A stretch of DNA of 47,881 nucleotides from Falciphora oryzae (Eukaryota > Ascomycota > Sordariomycetes > Magnaporthales > Magnaporthaceae): positions 427,070 to 474,950 of the forward strand of contig JNVV01000035.1 of the NCBI GenBank assembly GCA_000733355.1, read 5' to 3'. Numbering within the stretch: the first letter of the stretch is position 1; each line of letters begins with the position of its first letter. The notes beneath the pieces were generated by a model. The model saw nothing but the letters and a program-made list of their open reading frames with translations. It did not search any database and was not told the DNA's origin. Positions 1 to 11,546 of the stretch are shown here, in pieces. Made by a program: the position numbers and the translations under genes.

Positions 1-389
1 CGTACATAATATCACGATTAGGAAATATCGGCAAATGCGATAAGTCCTCCAAAAATGGATAAAGTAGCTGATAACTAACAAGTCGGGCCGGCCATTTAGA
101 TAGCCGTCTCCGCGGGTTGGCTTCTTTTAAACGGAAATCTGCTGCCTCTTTTCCATAGCAGAACTTTACCCCAAAGATTGTGCCCCACACTATCAAAACC
201 ACGACCAAACCAAAGTATCCAATATGAGGCAAGCCTGCATGAAAGGACTCGCCACATCATAACAGGTGGTCAAAGCCCTCATAGCCCTAACCGTAAATTA
301 TCGTCACCGCTAATCTACTGTCACCAGGGGTAAGCTTAAAGCTTGCCCTCAACGACCAAATCCACTGCCGGCAGCAAACTAATTCCACC
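1..389. other. unassigned left flank of gypsy C
   Basis: No gene or repeat is recognised here. Short open frames on both strands lack any family motif. Bases 385-389 (CCACC) are the left copy of the target-site duplication of the adjacent retroelement. Confidence 0.5.
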
Positions 390-610
390 TGTGACGGTCC
401 CGCCACAGGCCATACGTCCAGTGGCACCGCCACAGCTATGGGGCAGATGTAGGGCAAATACAAACATGCAAGCCACACAAATCGCGACAACTTCAAACGC
501 GTATCGTGCTAGCGCGACCAGCGCCTTTTCCTTTCCCTCTCCTTAATGTAAAATCTTCGTTCATAGCGCTAATGCAAAGCTAATGTGCCTCCATTAGTCT
601 GGCCGTAACA
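390..610 (+). repeat. 5' LTR of gypsy C
   Basis: This 221-bp repeat starts TGTGACGGTCCCGCC and ends GGCCGTAACA. It matches the right LTR at 8010-8230 and a solo LTR at 27278-27498 along its length. Most visible differences are C/T or G/A transitions. No TGG-type tRNA primer-binding site follows directly; the next bases are CAATTCTACAC. Confidence 0.93.
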
Positions 611-1024
611 CAATTCTACACTCATTTAAATCGCCTGCCGGCGATCCAAAAATAGGCACCTCTCCTTTACGTCGCGGCGGCGCGCGACGCAAATCAATTC
701 GCTAATTACGAACCCAAAACCAGAACCCAGAACCTAGACCGACGCTAGACGCCGTCGGGGCTCAATTGAGCATCAAAATCAGGATCGAACTAGCCAATAT
801 CCAAGTAAAAACGCTATCCTTCCGCGAGTCGCCAGTCAGCTCGATTCCATTTAGGAACCGCGGCCCAGACAGCGCCGCCTTAAAACCCCGAGGTCCAAAT
901 AGCGCCTTACGCAAAATCAATTACTATAGCCGGTAACAGCAGCTTATCGGCCGACTATAATAACTTCGAAAAACCCGATAACGTCCCGTTTACCGTTAAA
1001 CCAAAATTCGGTCCGGAGCAAAAA
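611..1024 (+). other. untranslated leader of gypsy C
   Basis: This is the segment between the 5' LTR and the gag ATG. It is AT-shifted by RIP and has no ORF of note. It presumably held the primer-binding site and packaging region, but no canonical primer-binding site is visible. Confidence 0.5.
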
Positions 1025-2074
1025 ATGGGTAACAACAAGCAAAACGCTGCCGCAACTAGCATTTCCGCTACGGAAGCTTAAAAACTAAAAGATATAATTG
1101 CCGCGCTATAAGCGCAATTAGCCAATAGTGGAGGAAGCCGCTAAACCCGGGAGGCGACGCCCGCCGACAGTGTTTTCGGGGGTACCCAGTTCGCTCCAAC
1201 TGGTCAAACCGCCAACCCCGTGTTCAAACCGTACGGGTCGATTGCAAAAAATGCAAATCCCCGCTATAACAATAAGGCCAAAAAACGAAGCGTCGCGCCC
1301 AAAATTTTTAAAGGTAACAAAAAAACCTTTAATTTATAAATTAAAACCGTAGCCAATAAGTTTAAGGAAAACAACGAAACCTTTCGGACGGAAAAAAGCC
1401 GGATGAATAAATTAATAAAGTACTTTAAAAGCGGCTTATTAAAGGTATTACAACCACAACTCCTATCGGATAATAACCTATTCTCGTTTATTGCTAAAAT
1501 AGTTTAAATCCTAAACGCGACCTACTATAACCTAAACTAAACTTCGGCCGCTTAAGCTAAATTTGCAAAGCTAAAATACGACCTAGCAAAAAACACAAAT
1601 ATTTACGCGTTTTTAGCTAATTTTAATAATTTGGCCCAAATAGCTAATATTGCCGTAACCGATATAAAAATAACTTTATAAGAACACATCCTACCGAACT
1701 TTAACTATCGGCTGCTTACTAATACCTAGAACCCGGACATTAGTTACGAGGTTTTTAGCAAAAACGTCGCTAATACAACTTACAGCTAAAAGCGGCACTA
1801 CAAAAAAACCAGCGAACGCAAAGCTAATCAACGCAGCAACCGCAATAAACCCAAAAGTAACGGCAAATCACTATCCAAAAGCAAAGCACAAAACGGTCAA
1901 CAAAAAAACAGGGACGGCGATCTAGCTATTTCCAATTCGAAGGATAGCAAAGTTTTAATTTTAGCAAAACGGGAAGCTTATATTAAAGCTAGTATATGCT
2001 TTACGTATAGCAAACGGCACCTTTTTAAAAATTGCCCAAACCGTAACAAAGTTGCTGCAATTGGAACTAAATAA
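1025..2074 (+). pseudogene. gag of gypsy C (decayed)
   Basis: The frame opens with ATG at 1025 (MGNNKQNAAATS) and can be followed with many TAA/TAG stops to a TAA at 2072-2074. Near the C-terminus (1997-2035, same frame) is a degenerate zinc knuckle, CFTYSKRHLFKNC. A CCHC knuckle would have Cys at the Tyr position, consistent with TGT to TAT. Gag normally forms the nucleocapsid of the element; this copy cannot be translated. Pol lies in another frame downstream, as usual for gypsy elements. Confidence 0.75.
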
Positions 2075-2149
2075 AGCAATAAAAGATTGGAAGCCGAGTT
2101 ATTTTCGTTAGATAAATCGGGAAAAAAGTAAAATTATTAGAAGTTTTTA

Positions 2150-5089
2150 CGGTAGTTTTTATACCTACATTAGCCCGAATTAATAGTTAATTAACGTTTT
2201 CGTTTATTAAAACTGCTTTCGTACAGGTGAATGGGATTAGCTTCCGCGTTAAAGGGCTATATAACATAAAAGCAAATACAAACTTACTAATCAGCTTAGC
2301 CGTAATTACTAGGGCCCAACGAAAACTAAAAGCTAAAATTGTTAAATTTAAATAACCGATTTAGCTTTAGGATTATCGCCGCCAGGTAGCAGGAAAAGTG
2401 ACGATAAAAATGATTTCGAACTTTAAAATCGATAGCAGACGGTTCCTAAACTAGATTTTCTGGGTAATAAATATAAGATATAACGTTTTTATTAATTTCC
2501 ACTAGCTTTTTAAACATTATATCCTATTAAATTGCTTTAACCGGGAAATGATTTAGCTAAACGACCGACCCGCTTTAGCTAAGTACTCGCTAGCGATTAA
2601 ATTATTTCCGCCCTACTAAATCGGCGAGAAAATTAATCCGCAAATGCAAGCAAACGCAAAACGGCGGGATCGTTTCGTCGATTAGGACCATAAGCGATAT
2701 TAGATCCTTTAGCGGTCGTAGAGGAAAAACGACCCTACCGGACCTAAAAAAAAAAAAACTGTAAGGTTTAAAGAACCCAAACTTAACGATTGCTTAAATC
2801 GAAAGGAAGGACAAATAATTATTAACGCAATTGTGTAACAAATGCAAAAAAACCCCCGTCGAAAACGATAAACCCAAATAGCTAATTATATGCCGACCGA
2901 GCCAATCTTTTTTAACGATAGCCCTAAAGATTTACCAATTATTAATATTAATTCGGTGGGAAAAACGGATAAGGATTGGAAGATATATACCGGGGAATAC
3001 ATTCCCTTCCCACTAAACAAGGATCCCAAGCATATTAAATTCGTACGCGAAAAGTTACCGCTATAACTAAAATATTTGGAAAGCTTTTTTTCGAAAAAAT
3101 AAGCAAACACCCTGCCACCTTATCGGCTAAAAAAGGACGTGGTATTGGAATTGGACCAAAATAAGCCTAAAAAAGGCTTACCACCAGTATTTCAAACCCT
3201 AATCTAATTTTTGGACTTCGAAAAGGAGGTAATCGATAAGCTACTTAAACTTGGTTTTATCGAAAGGACGTTAGAAGGAGATAAGGCGGCGTCGGTATTG
3301 TTTGTGCCGAAACCGCATAACCTAAATCCTAATACACGTCGCTTTTGCATTAACTACCGTTAACGGAACCGATTTCTTAAGGACCGAATTATGCGAGTAC
3401 CAAACTTCGCAAAAACACTTTTCAAATGCAAAAATGCCAAACACCTTACGATTATCGATATTATCCAAACCTTTTAGCGTTTTCGTTTAACCGACGCTTT
3501 TAAATACCTTACAGCTTTTCGAACGCGGTAGGGCACTTTTTAATGGAAGGTTTTGCCATTCGGGCTTAAGGTCGGCCTAGCTTGGTGGCAAAATTATATT
3601 AACTGCCAACTTAACGAATTATTAAATTATTTTGCAAGCGTTTACGCCGACGACGTATTAATTTATTCGAAAACAAAAGAAAAGCACTAGCAATATATCG
3701 AAAAAGTTATATTCCGTTTATTTAAAGCTAAATTTTAAAGCGATATTAAAAAGTCGAAATTTAACGTAAAAAAGGTCAACTACCTAGGTGTTACCTTCGA
3801 AGCTTAAATAAAGGTAAATATCGACCCGGAAAAGACGAAAGCGATCCAGAAATAGCAGGTTAAGGACTTACATAGCAAAATAACTATCCGATTTTTTTTA
3901 AAATTATGCAACTACGTGCGTATATTCTATTATTACGCTAATAATGCAGCTAAACCCTTTAACCGGCTTTTAAAAAAAATGCGCTATTTGATATCGGCCT
4001 TAAACAGATTGAAGCGTTTAACAAGCTAAAACAACTGGCTTGTAAAGCACTAATCCTGGCATTTTTCCGCCCCGGAAAGCCCATACGAGTCGAAATTAAC
4101 GCTTCTCGCAACGCGACAAGTAGTATAATTTAGCAAGAACAAAACGACGGGGATTGGAAGCCAATGGGCTACTTTTCCAAATTAATAAATAGTATTAAAA
4201 GAGCATACCCAATCCAAAACCGAAAATTATTTGCAGTAGTGCAAACACTAAAGCACTATTATCTCGAACTTTTTGGAATAAAGTTTTTCGTCGTTACAAA
4301 CTATTAAGCCCTAGCCTTTTACTCGCAAAAAAAGGTCCTTTCAATTCGGTAAATCCGGTAGGCAGACTTTTTGTCGAACTTCGATATCACCTTCACCTAC
4401 CGGCCAGGATAATAAAATATCGGTACAAACGCACTATCCCGCAAAACAATAAAGCTGCTAACAATTAAAGCCCGGGAGCTGGAGGAGCGTACTATAGCCT
4501 TAATCCCTCCAAAAAGAATCCAGCTAACGATTGCAGCGGTAGCATAGACCGAACCAAACATTCCGTAAGGTGCCGACTTTGCTAACCTTATCCGAAAAGA
4601 AAACGCCGCCTAGCAATTGGGCTTTTAATATAGCAAAATGTTTGTACCAAAACAAACATAAAATAGTAAAATATTTTTACGTACAGCACTTATTCGGGAT
4701 AGGCATGCATTTCCAATTTTCGGATATAAGGGACAGAATAAAACCATTAAAGCCGTATAAAAGAACTACTAGTAGCCGGATATAAAGGTTGATATCCGAC
4801 GTTATATCCGCAACTATTACGATTGCCGGCGCAATAAAGTACCCCGAAATAAAACACCTGGTTTATTTTATCTATTACCAATCCCGTCAAGTATTTAAAA
4901 CCAGGTGGTAGTGAACGGTAAAAACATGCCGTAAAACGAGCGAAGGTACGATTATATCTAGGTATTTATTTGCAAATTTAGCCGCATTATCGTTACATTT
5001 GCAAGGAAAAAGTCCAATACGGCCAAGGTGTTAGCAACGCGGTACTATCGCTACCTTTACCGTTTTTTTAATATCCCGTTCGTTTAAAT
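2150..5089 (+). pseudogene. pol of gypsy C, part 1: RT, RNase H and start of integrase (decayed)
   Basis: Reverse transcriptase is readable from about 3180 to 3810. It includes the catalytic YADD box at 3643-3654, followed by VLIYS, and a downstream FNVKKVNYLG motif. RNase H follows at about 4060-4445. Its first catalytic Asp appears as Asn (RVEINAS), and FAVVQTLKHYY and a YRPG motif are still visible. The frame slips by one base at an A-run near 3972-3979. Numerous TAA/TAG stops occur. Integrase begins about 4480 and is cut at 5091 by the pogo insertion. It resumes at 6955. Confidence 0.85.
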
Positions 5090-5091
5090 TA

Positions 5092-6952
5092 ACGTGGTTC
5101 ATCACCGAATCGCCCATATCACCGAATCGCCCACCCACACCCAACCTCCAATCAATTAACGCGCACGCCAACCCAACAACGCCAGGAATCCATTCAAACT
5201 ACTCAAAACTATATACATCGAACATTTCTGCTTCTTTCTAGCAAATGCGCGCATTGTGTCCGGTTTTGCCGCACGTACCATATCGCCAACAAATCGCCGT
5301 CGCCCTCCTTTTTTAACCCCCATAGTCGCGCATTTCTTACTATAGCTATTTATCCAGCTTTTACTGGTCCAAAACATCTCGTACTTCGTCGATAGTAAAT
5401 AACCCTCCAAATCGGACACGTGTTCTTTTAGCCCTCCGGCGTTTACTTAATGCTTCGTTCGCCTTTCGAAACGTAAATACTTCGGCTCGGAAAAAGGCCA
5501 TTTCGTACATTATCGCTTTCGTCCCTTTTGCAATTTGGTCCATAGCCGCTAGCATAAGTATCGGAAAGCTGCTTTGGTGATTGGTAATCCGAATTTTAAT
5601 ATATTCGAACTGCGAAATTGCTTCCTTAGCCGTCCGCGGCGTTTTAGAAGTCCAAAGTTCGGGGTCGTTCAAAGGCGTCCTCGGGGGAGTTAAAATCCGT
5701 AACCTTACATCCAGCTTTTCCAAAACCGAATCCGAATTAAAAGGAATAAAGCCAGCCCCTCGGAAGCCTCTTTAGATATTTTCTTTGGTCATAGAATCCA
5801 AAAATGCCGCTTTAAACGCCGAAAGGAACTCGACCTTAGTCACGTAGCTAACGTACAACCTCATTAAATCTTCAATTCGTCAACCGTACAACCGCTTCAT
5901 TAGGCCAAAGCACCCAACGTTAAGCGGCTGAAGGAAGTGAGACGAATGCGGAAGCATGCAAAACGTAATAATATTATGTTCCTAGCAATAAAGCTCGAAA
6001 TCCGTCAAGTAGTAGCTTTCGTATCCGTCCAGCACTAACAAACGATATGTACCCTTCGTACGCGATATAATATATTTGTCGAAATGCTAAATCCATTCCA
6101 AACCGAGCTCGTTCGTAATCCACCCGTTAAAATTAATTGCGATAACCCAATTACGTAAAAGGTCGGTTTCCGAATACCAATTAGCTAAATAGTACTGCCC
6201 TTTAACGATAATAAAAGGGGGGATCGCCCAACCGCAACAATTAACCCTTTGGATAACTATAGCCCATTCCCGGTTGCCAAGCTGGACCAACTTTGCTTTA
6301 CTACGGCCTTCCAATATTGTAATAACCATAACGGCCGCGATCATACCCATAAAGAAGCCGGTTTCGTCGAAGTTGTAGATGTCGTCATCCAAAATGCCAT
6401 ATTTAGCTACAATATTCCGCACAAAGTCGAACCAAGCAAAAACGAACTTAGGATCTTCGCATTTGGCCCTCTAGTAATCGTACTTTCAAATCCAACGCGT
6501 ACCAAGCTCTACGCGGCGTTTAACGAACCTCTCAACCCAGCACTTACCAACGGTACCCGCGTCGCGTTCGGCGAGCAATCGGTTGGCCATACCTTCAACA
6601 CCAGAAGGCCGGGAAGGAAACGCGCGAAAATCCAGCTCGAATATGTATTTAACAAACGCCTCCTCTTCAAATTCCGTCAATTTCCGAACGTTAGGCTTGC
6701 AATCGCGTCAAACAAATCGGCCGGCGCGTCGGTCGCGCAACGTAGATCGAAAAATATCGTAAATTTTAGCTACCTCTCGCACACTCAATTGTGCATTAAA
6801 TTAGATTGCCCGTAAAGCAAAGGCAATCCTAGCTTCTTTCGATATTGATACCATTTGTAATTATTAAGCAATTAAGGTTGGAAGTAGGAAACGCGAATTG
6901 CGATAAAAAACGGGCGACTCGGTAATATAGGCGACTCGGTGATAAACCACGT
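5092..6952 (-). mobile_element. pogo/Fot1-type (Tc1-mariner superfamily) DNA transposon nested in gypsy C
   Basis: Terminal inverted repeats start ACGTGGTTCATCACCGA on the left and, reverse-complemented, ACGTGGTTTATCACCGA on the right. They are flanked by TA on both sides (5090-5091 and 6953-6954), the standard target of this superfamily. Inside each end a unit of about 17 bp (ATCACCGAATCGCCC plus a spacer) is repeated in tandem. The element is 1861 bp and carries one transposase relic on the minus strand. It interrupts the gypsy C integrase, which continues on the far side with the FHPQTQG motif. Confidence 0.92.
5200..6854 (-). pseudogene. pogo-family DDE transposase (decayed)
   Basis: The probable start is the ATG at 6852-6854 (MVSISKEARIAFA). 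One frame runs to a stop at 5361 with internal TAA/TAG stops and no frameshift. Order: helix-turn-helix/CENP-B-like DNA-binding part (about 6480-6850, with VGKCWVERFVKR), then the DDE_1 catalytic core. The core shows NFDETGF near 6360 (first Asp), LLVLDGYESYY near 6030 (second Asp) and CMLPHSSHFLQPLNVGCFG near 5940. A short Cys/His knuckle CGKTGHNARIC lies near 5250-5285. It would cut and paste its own element at TA sites. The stop pattern (CAA/CAG/TGG to TAA/TAG) indicates RIP, so it is inactive. Confidence 0.88.
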
Positions 6953-6954
6953 TA

Positions 6955-7955
6955 GCAATAACGCAAAACTATTTATTTCGAAATTCATAGCAAAAATCAA
7001 CTCATTAACAAGCACCAAATATCGTTACGGCTTAGCTTTCCATCCGCAAACGCAAGGTGCCGTAAAAATCACCAACTAGGAATTAAATTAAAAGCTACGT
7101 TTTTACGTTAACAAATACTAATTGGATTAAAGTAACCATATCCCCGCGTTAGATTTTACCCACAATTCGTCGTAGCATTCGACGATCGACATAGCCCCGA
7201 TTCGGGTAATAATAGGCAAAAATGCGAAAAACCCTTTTTCATTTAATTTCAACGTATTAACCGATGGCTTTAACCTAAAAAAACGTGCATACGACCTCGT
7301 TAAACGTATTAAAAAAATCCAAAATTTAGCAAAACAGCGCGCGATAGCTGCATAAAAACGGCAAAAAAATTAGGCGAATAAGAAACGCAGGCTAGTAGAT
7401 TTTAACGTTAACAACTTAGTGTTCCTTAGAAAAAAGGGCTTTTTAACGGCCGCTCCAACGGCCCGGTTAAACTTACCGTTCGCAAGACCTTTCCGCATCC
7501 TCGAAGTAAAAAAACACAGTTATATTTTCGATTTACCCGGCAATTACAAAATTAAAAACCTGTTTTACGCCAACCGCTTCTACAAAGCATTTACAAACCC
7601 GCTACCTTAGCAACATTAAATTCCGTTTCCGCCAAAGGACGTCAACGGAAAGGCCGAATTCGAAATCGAACGAATCGAACGCTTACGTATGTTACGACGC
7701 TAGTTACAATACCAAACAGCCTAGCAGGGTTACGACCTAAATGATATTTAGTATCCCGCCGCGAACTTTAAAAACTCCCCGGTAGCTTTAAATAACTTTC
7801 ACAAATTATATTTAAAGGCAAATAGCCTACCGAAACGATTAGCGGAATAGATACGCGCAATAGCCGAAAACCGTTTTAACCCAAATTATCTTAACGATAA
7901 CGTGCCGGTTAAGGCTACGATAAATAAACGGAACAAGTTAGTACGCTATAACTGA
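6955..7955 (+). pseudogene. pol of gypsy C, part 2: integrase core and chromodomain-like tail
   Basis: The frame resumes after the pogo element with SFHPQTQGAVKITN (the integrase HPQTDGQTE region, where the catalytic Glu appears as Lys). It continues with the GPY/F-like FRILEVKKHSYIFDLPGNYK and then FYKAFTNPLP. Near 7640-7850 is a chromodomain-like region containing EFEIERI, GYDLNDI and YPAANFKNSPVAL, typical of fungal chromoviruses. There are many TAA/TAG stops. The chromodomain would normally steer integration to modified histones. Confidence 0.82.
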
Positions 7956-8009
7956 TTGCTAGCTCGCACCGTTTGTAGCATTTGCGATACGAGGTTTGGG
8001 AGGGGGTAA

Positions 8010-8230
8010 TATAACGGTCCCGCCACAAGCTATACGTTTAGTAGTACCGCCACAGCTATGGGGCAGCTATGGGGCAAATACAAACATGCAAACCACACAG
8101 ATCGCGACAACTTCAGGCGCGTATCGTACTGGCGCAACTAGCGCCTTTTCCTTTCCCTCTCTTTAGTATAGAATCTTCGTTCATAGCGCCAATGCAAAGC
8201 CAGCGTGCCTCCATTAGTCTGGCCGTAACA
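8010..8230 (+). repeat. 3' LTR of gypsy C
   Basis: This 221-bp copy begins TATAACGG where the 5' LTR has TGTGACGG. Both differences are TG to TA, the RIP signature. It ends GGCCGTAACA and is followed directly by CCACC, the target duplication. Confidence 0.92.
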
Positions 8231-10173
8231 CCACCTTTATATTTTGTTATTCATTCTACCTCCAGTTTTTATAGCTTTAATTATACCTTTGGTAATAGTC
8301 CGCTTTAGCACATTAAAATAATGGTTACGCCAACGATTTAACAATGGGGTGCCCTGTAATTTTCGCACATCCTAGGCAATAAAAGAGGTTCAGGCCTATT
8401 TTTTGGAACCCAAATCCTTTTATATCGTCCGTAAAAGTAACTTCCGTCCATTTTGCGCACTGCAGGCAGGCCACCCGTAGCGCCACGGCGGGACTAGCAT
8501 AATTGACGGGCATTGGCGAATTGCGGCGGTGTTACTAGTATGTACGAGAACTTTTAATATACGAGATCAAATGAGGCGCAGTGTAACGATCGGCATAAGT
8601 CACTCCCAATGCACTACACACCCACAAAAAAGTACGATTCAGGACTGTCTGCACAGTCACTGAAGCTGACTTATGAAGGTGCTAGGACGGTGCGTGCGGG
8701 GTTGTACGCCACGCTCGTCACACGCAGGCAGAGAAAAACGTACATACGTCGATTATGTAGCGTTGGTAACGTGTTAAAGTAGCTCGAGCATATCTGCTTG
8801 TAATACACGAAGTTTGTGTTTAAGTGGCGTTGGAGGAGTTGTAAAAACTGGAACGGAATAATAGTTTGTGGTGGACACGTTTTTATGTAAATATTTTGAA
8901 AGTACTGGGTTTTTTTTATTTAGCGTTCGGATCAGACTTGGCTTTGTAACTTACCAGGTATCGGTCCACACCGGTATTAATCACTCACGTGCACTACTTC
9001 ATCCCCAAGGGTCTCTCGTAGATCAGTCGTTTCTAGATACTATTCTAGCCACCTTTCCCATCTCTATAGCCGACTACCAGTCTCTTTTAGTTTATTTAAT
9101 TAAACGGCGCGTGTTCAGGCTTTCAGTTAATTTAACAAAGCCATTAGCGTGTCTTTTGCCGATTTTAAAAGATAAATTAGGCGCAGAGAAAACTTTCCTC
9201 GACGGCAACCCGCAAACCCATTGTATCTTGAAAGTTAATATAACGCATGTTCTCGTGCATGCAAGTGCTACGCCAACCTGCAGTGAGATGTTACAGTTTT
9301 GTAACGACCACAGTTCATGTTTTTTCAAAGCCTATTCCGGCTTTACGATTTGAGCCGGAATTTACTTATCTCCCACGCAGTTCCCCGTCAAAGACCGACG
9401 AGGTCCTGCTCCCGCCCCTCTTTCAGGTAGTCAAATCAACACCCCCTGTTACATCCACCGAATGAAATCGTATGCGGGTAATAAGCATCACGGTTCATTC
9501 TATAATTGCAAAACACATTTTAAAGCTCCAATCTCCTCCAATGCATCACCGAAACTTCCTCAATCGACTTCGTGAAGGAACTTGGAAGTCAACTACGGGT
9601 GTTAAATGATCACAGAGCCCACAGAGGGATTTACTATGGTAGGTGAAGAGGTGGTGTACGAAACTAAAGGCCGACCTACGCGGTGCAAAGATATCTACGA
9701 GGGGCGCTCCCAGTTTCCTAATCAGTGCAGCATTCTCGCTTGCTATGCCGGCAGCCAGGCCTTTAATGGATTCCATGGGTTACGGAAAAGACCTCCGTAA
9801 ACATAAGATAACCGGGTATATTTGAAAAAAGGGAGGGAATATTCCTATAAAAACTACCGCGCCGGTAACAATTAATCCAGCGTTCGCAGGAACCCTCACG
9901 CCCTAATGCTGGTAGCATAGACAAGAAACCCTAACTCTAAGCATATTTTGCGATTACCTTTCACAATTTAAAGGTTCTATTGGAATGAGCCATTAAGACC
10001 ACGCTGCTAGAAAACGAATATCAATTGTGCTAATGTTTTAATATCCGGTTTAGTTGTAAGGTGTACATTAACTTCTGGCTTTAAGCCCTGGTTACAAGAG
10101 GTGGCGTGCGACAACGAGCCAGGTTGTGAAAGCCTAAACAGCCGAATTAAACGACAACCATGGAGTTGTGAGG
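8231..10173. other. intergenic, no recognised gene
   Basis: No conserved gene is recognised. Two open frames were inspected. One is 8325-8513 on the minus strand (62 codons) with two CxxC pairs (CLQC and CLGC), which could be a zinc-ribbon relic. The other is 8868-9353 on the plus strand (161 codons, GTG-initiated in the translation) with no motif. Neither has start context, introns or family signatures good enough to call. Confidence 0.4.
8325..8513 (-). CDS. hypothetical short ORF with two CxxC pairs
   Basis: This 62-residue frame begins ATG (MPVNYASPAVALRVACLQC) and ends at a stop at 8325. It contains CLQC near residue 16 and CLGC near residue 48, about 32 residues apart, the geometry of a zinc ribbon. 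I do not recognise the family. It could be a fragment of a larger Cys-rich protein or a chance ORF. It lies 95 bp right of gypsy C and has no visible promoter or intron. Confidence 0.2.
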   Translation of the reverse strand: MPVNYASPAVALRVACLQCAKWTEVTFTDDIKGFGFQKIGLNLFYCLGCAKITGHPIVKSLA

Positions 10174-10187
10174 TATAATATAAAAAG
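10174..10187 (+). promoter_or_regulatory. TATA box of the chitinase gene
   Basis: TATAATATAAAAAG lies about 70-80 bases upstream of the chitinase ATG at 10256. This is a plausible distance for a fungal TATA box plus a short leader. Confidence 0.5.
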
Positions 10188-10255
10188 GGATAGTTGAATT
10201 TTTTAAACCGTAACGTTTAGTTTTAAGTGTGCTGCAGATTTAAAAGATATATAAA

Positions 10256-11546
10256 ATGATTTTGATACTTTTACTTTTCTGCATGGTAGCATTAAGTAAT
10301 GGGGGTCCTGGGAATGATACCTCTCATGGATACCACAATGCAGCCTATTTTGTAAACTGGTATTATAATACATCCCTTTAAAATAGCACTACTGGTAATA
10401 CTAACTTGTTAAAATAGGGCGATTTACTCCAGGAACTACCAGCCACACAACCTACCTGCCGCCAACCTGAATCAAATACTATACACGTTTTTAAATGTAA
10501 AAGCTAATGGTGAAGTTTATTCTTGAGATACATACGCCGACCTCGAAAAGCATTATCCTACTGATTCATGGGACGAACCAGGGCATAATGCATATGGCTG
10601 TGTCAAGCAACTTTACCTTTTAAAAAAATCACACCGCCATTTAAAAGTTATTCTTAGTATCGGCGGCTGGACCTGGTCATCCAATTTCCCATCAGCCGCG
10701 GCCACTGCAGCAAGTAGAGAGCGATTTGCCAACTCAGCCGTGAAAATTATGAGTGATTGGGGCTTTGATGGCATCGACATCGATTGGGAATACCCTACGG
10801 ACCAGACCCAGGCAGCCGATTTCGTCCTCCTTCTCCGCACTGTCCGTAACACATTGGACGCACACGCTCAAAAGTTTGCACCTGATTATCATTTCGCCTT
10901 ATCTATTGCTTCACCCGCCGGGCCAACACATTATAAAAAGCTTGATCTAAAGTCTATGGCGGATATCATTGACTATTTCAACCTCATGGCGTACGATTAT
11001 GCCGGGTCCTGGGATACAGTGTCCGGACACCAGTCTAATTTGTATTCGAGCGAACCTGCTGCAACGCCATTCTCTACTGCATCAGCTGTCGAGGACTATC
11101 TGCGTGCTGGTGTCCCTGCATCAAAAATCGTGATTGGCATGCCTCTTTATGGGCGAGCCTTTGAAAGCACCAATGGCATTGGCCAGCCATTCAGCGGCGT
11201 TGGTGGTGGGTTGTGGGAGAACGGCGTGTGGGACTTTAAGGCTTTACCGCGGCCAGGAGCAACGGAAAATGTAGACTTTAAAACGGTAGCATCTTATAGT
11301 TACGATCCTAAAATTCGCGAGCTAATCTCCTATGACACACCTGAGGTGGTTGAAAAGAAGGTATCGTGGCTAAAATCTATGAAGCTTGCTGGCTCCATGT
11401 TTTGGGAGGCAAGTAGCGATCGGACGGATGATAAAAGCTTGATACGGACTAGCTTCACAGCTTTGGGGAGCATGGACACAAGCCCCAATCTGTTAAGTTA
11501 TCCAAACAGCGAGTTTGCAAATATTGCAGCGGGGATAATTACCTAA
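10256..11546 (+). pseudogene. GH18 chitinase (fungal chit42-type), one premature stop
   Basis: Exon 1 (10256-10359) encodes a hydrophobic signal peptide (MILILLLFCMVALSNG) and GYHNAAYFVNW. A 58-nt intron (10360-10417) has GTATTA at its start, a TACTAAC branch site and TAG at its end. Exon 2 (10418-11546) resumes with AIYSRNYQPHNLP. The product would be 410 residues, close to secreted fungal GH18 subgroup A endochitinases that cleave beta-1,4-GlcNAc chains. Visible motifs are ILSIGGWTWS (residues about 125-134), catalytic DGIDIDWE with the proton-donor Glu at about residue 159 (10788-10790), FNLMAYDYAG, and a C-terminal MFWEASSDR. There is no chitin-binding module. A TGA at 10524-10526 (codon 71) breaks an otherwise full frame, upstream of the catalytic site. 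A sequencing error cannot be excluded, so the gene may be a recent pseudogene or functional. Confidence 0.9.
10360..10417 (+). other. intron of the chitinase gene
   Basis: GTATTA donor, TACTAAC branch point and AAAATAG acceptor, 58 nt long. Splicing rejoins the GH18 reading frame through a split Trp codon (TG|G) and removes two in-frame stops. The fit to the family sequence on both sides is direct support. Confidence 0.85.

Larger units (their letters stand above)
390..8230 (+). mobile_element. gypsy element C: RIP-decayed Ty3/gypsy LTR retrotransposon, 7.84 kb including a nested pogo element
   Basis: Two 221-bp LTRs (390-610 and 8010-8230) begin TGTGAC (TATAAC in the right copy) and end GTAACA. 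CCACC flanks both sides (385-389 and 8231-8235), which is a 5-bp target duplication. The order inside is gag, reverse transcriptase, RNase H, integrase, then a chromodomain-like tail, as in Ty3/gypsy. A purine-rich tract (about 7991-8009) precedes the right LTR. Coding frames are riddled with TAA/TAG stops consistent with RIP. A 1861-bp DNA transposon interrupts the integrase. Without it the element would be about 5.98 kb. The boundaries are firm; the family name is not known to me. Confidence 0.93.

Noticed and set aside
5156..5419. 87-codon minus-strand ORF overlapping the transposase end
   Set aside because: It is out of frame with the transposase, and its residues are a frame-shifted reading of the CGKTGHNARIC knuckle region.
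8868..9353. 161-codon open frame on the plus strand
   Set aside because: It has no domain motif, the first codon is GTG rather than ATG, composition is that of intergenic DNA, and an opposite-strand ORF overlaps it.
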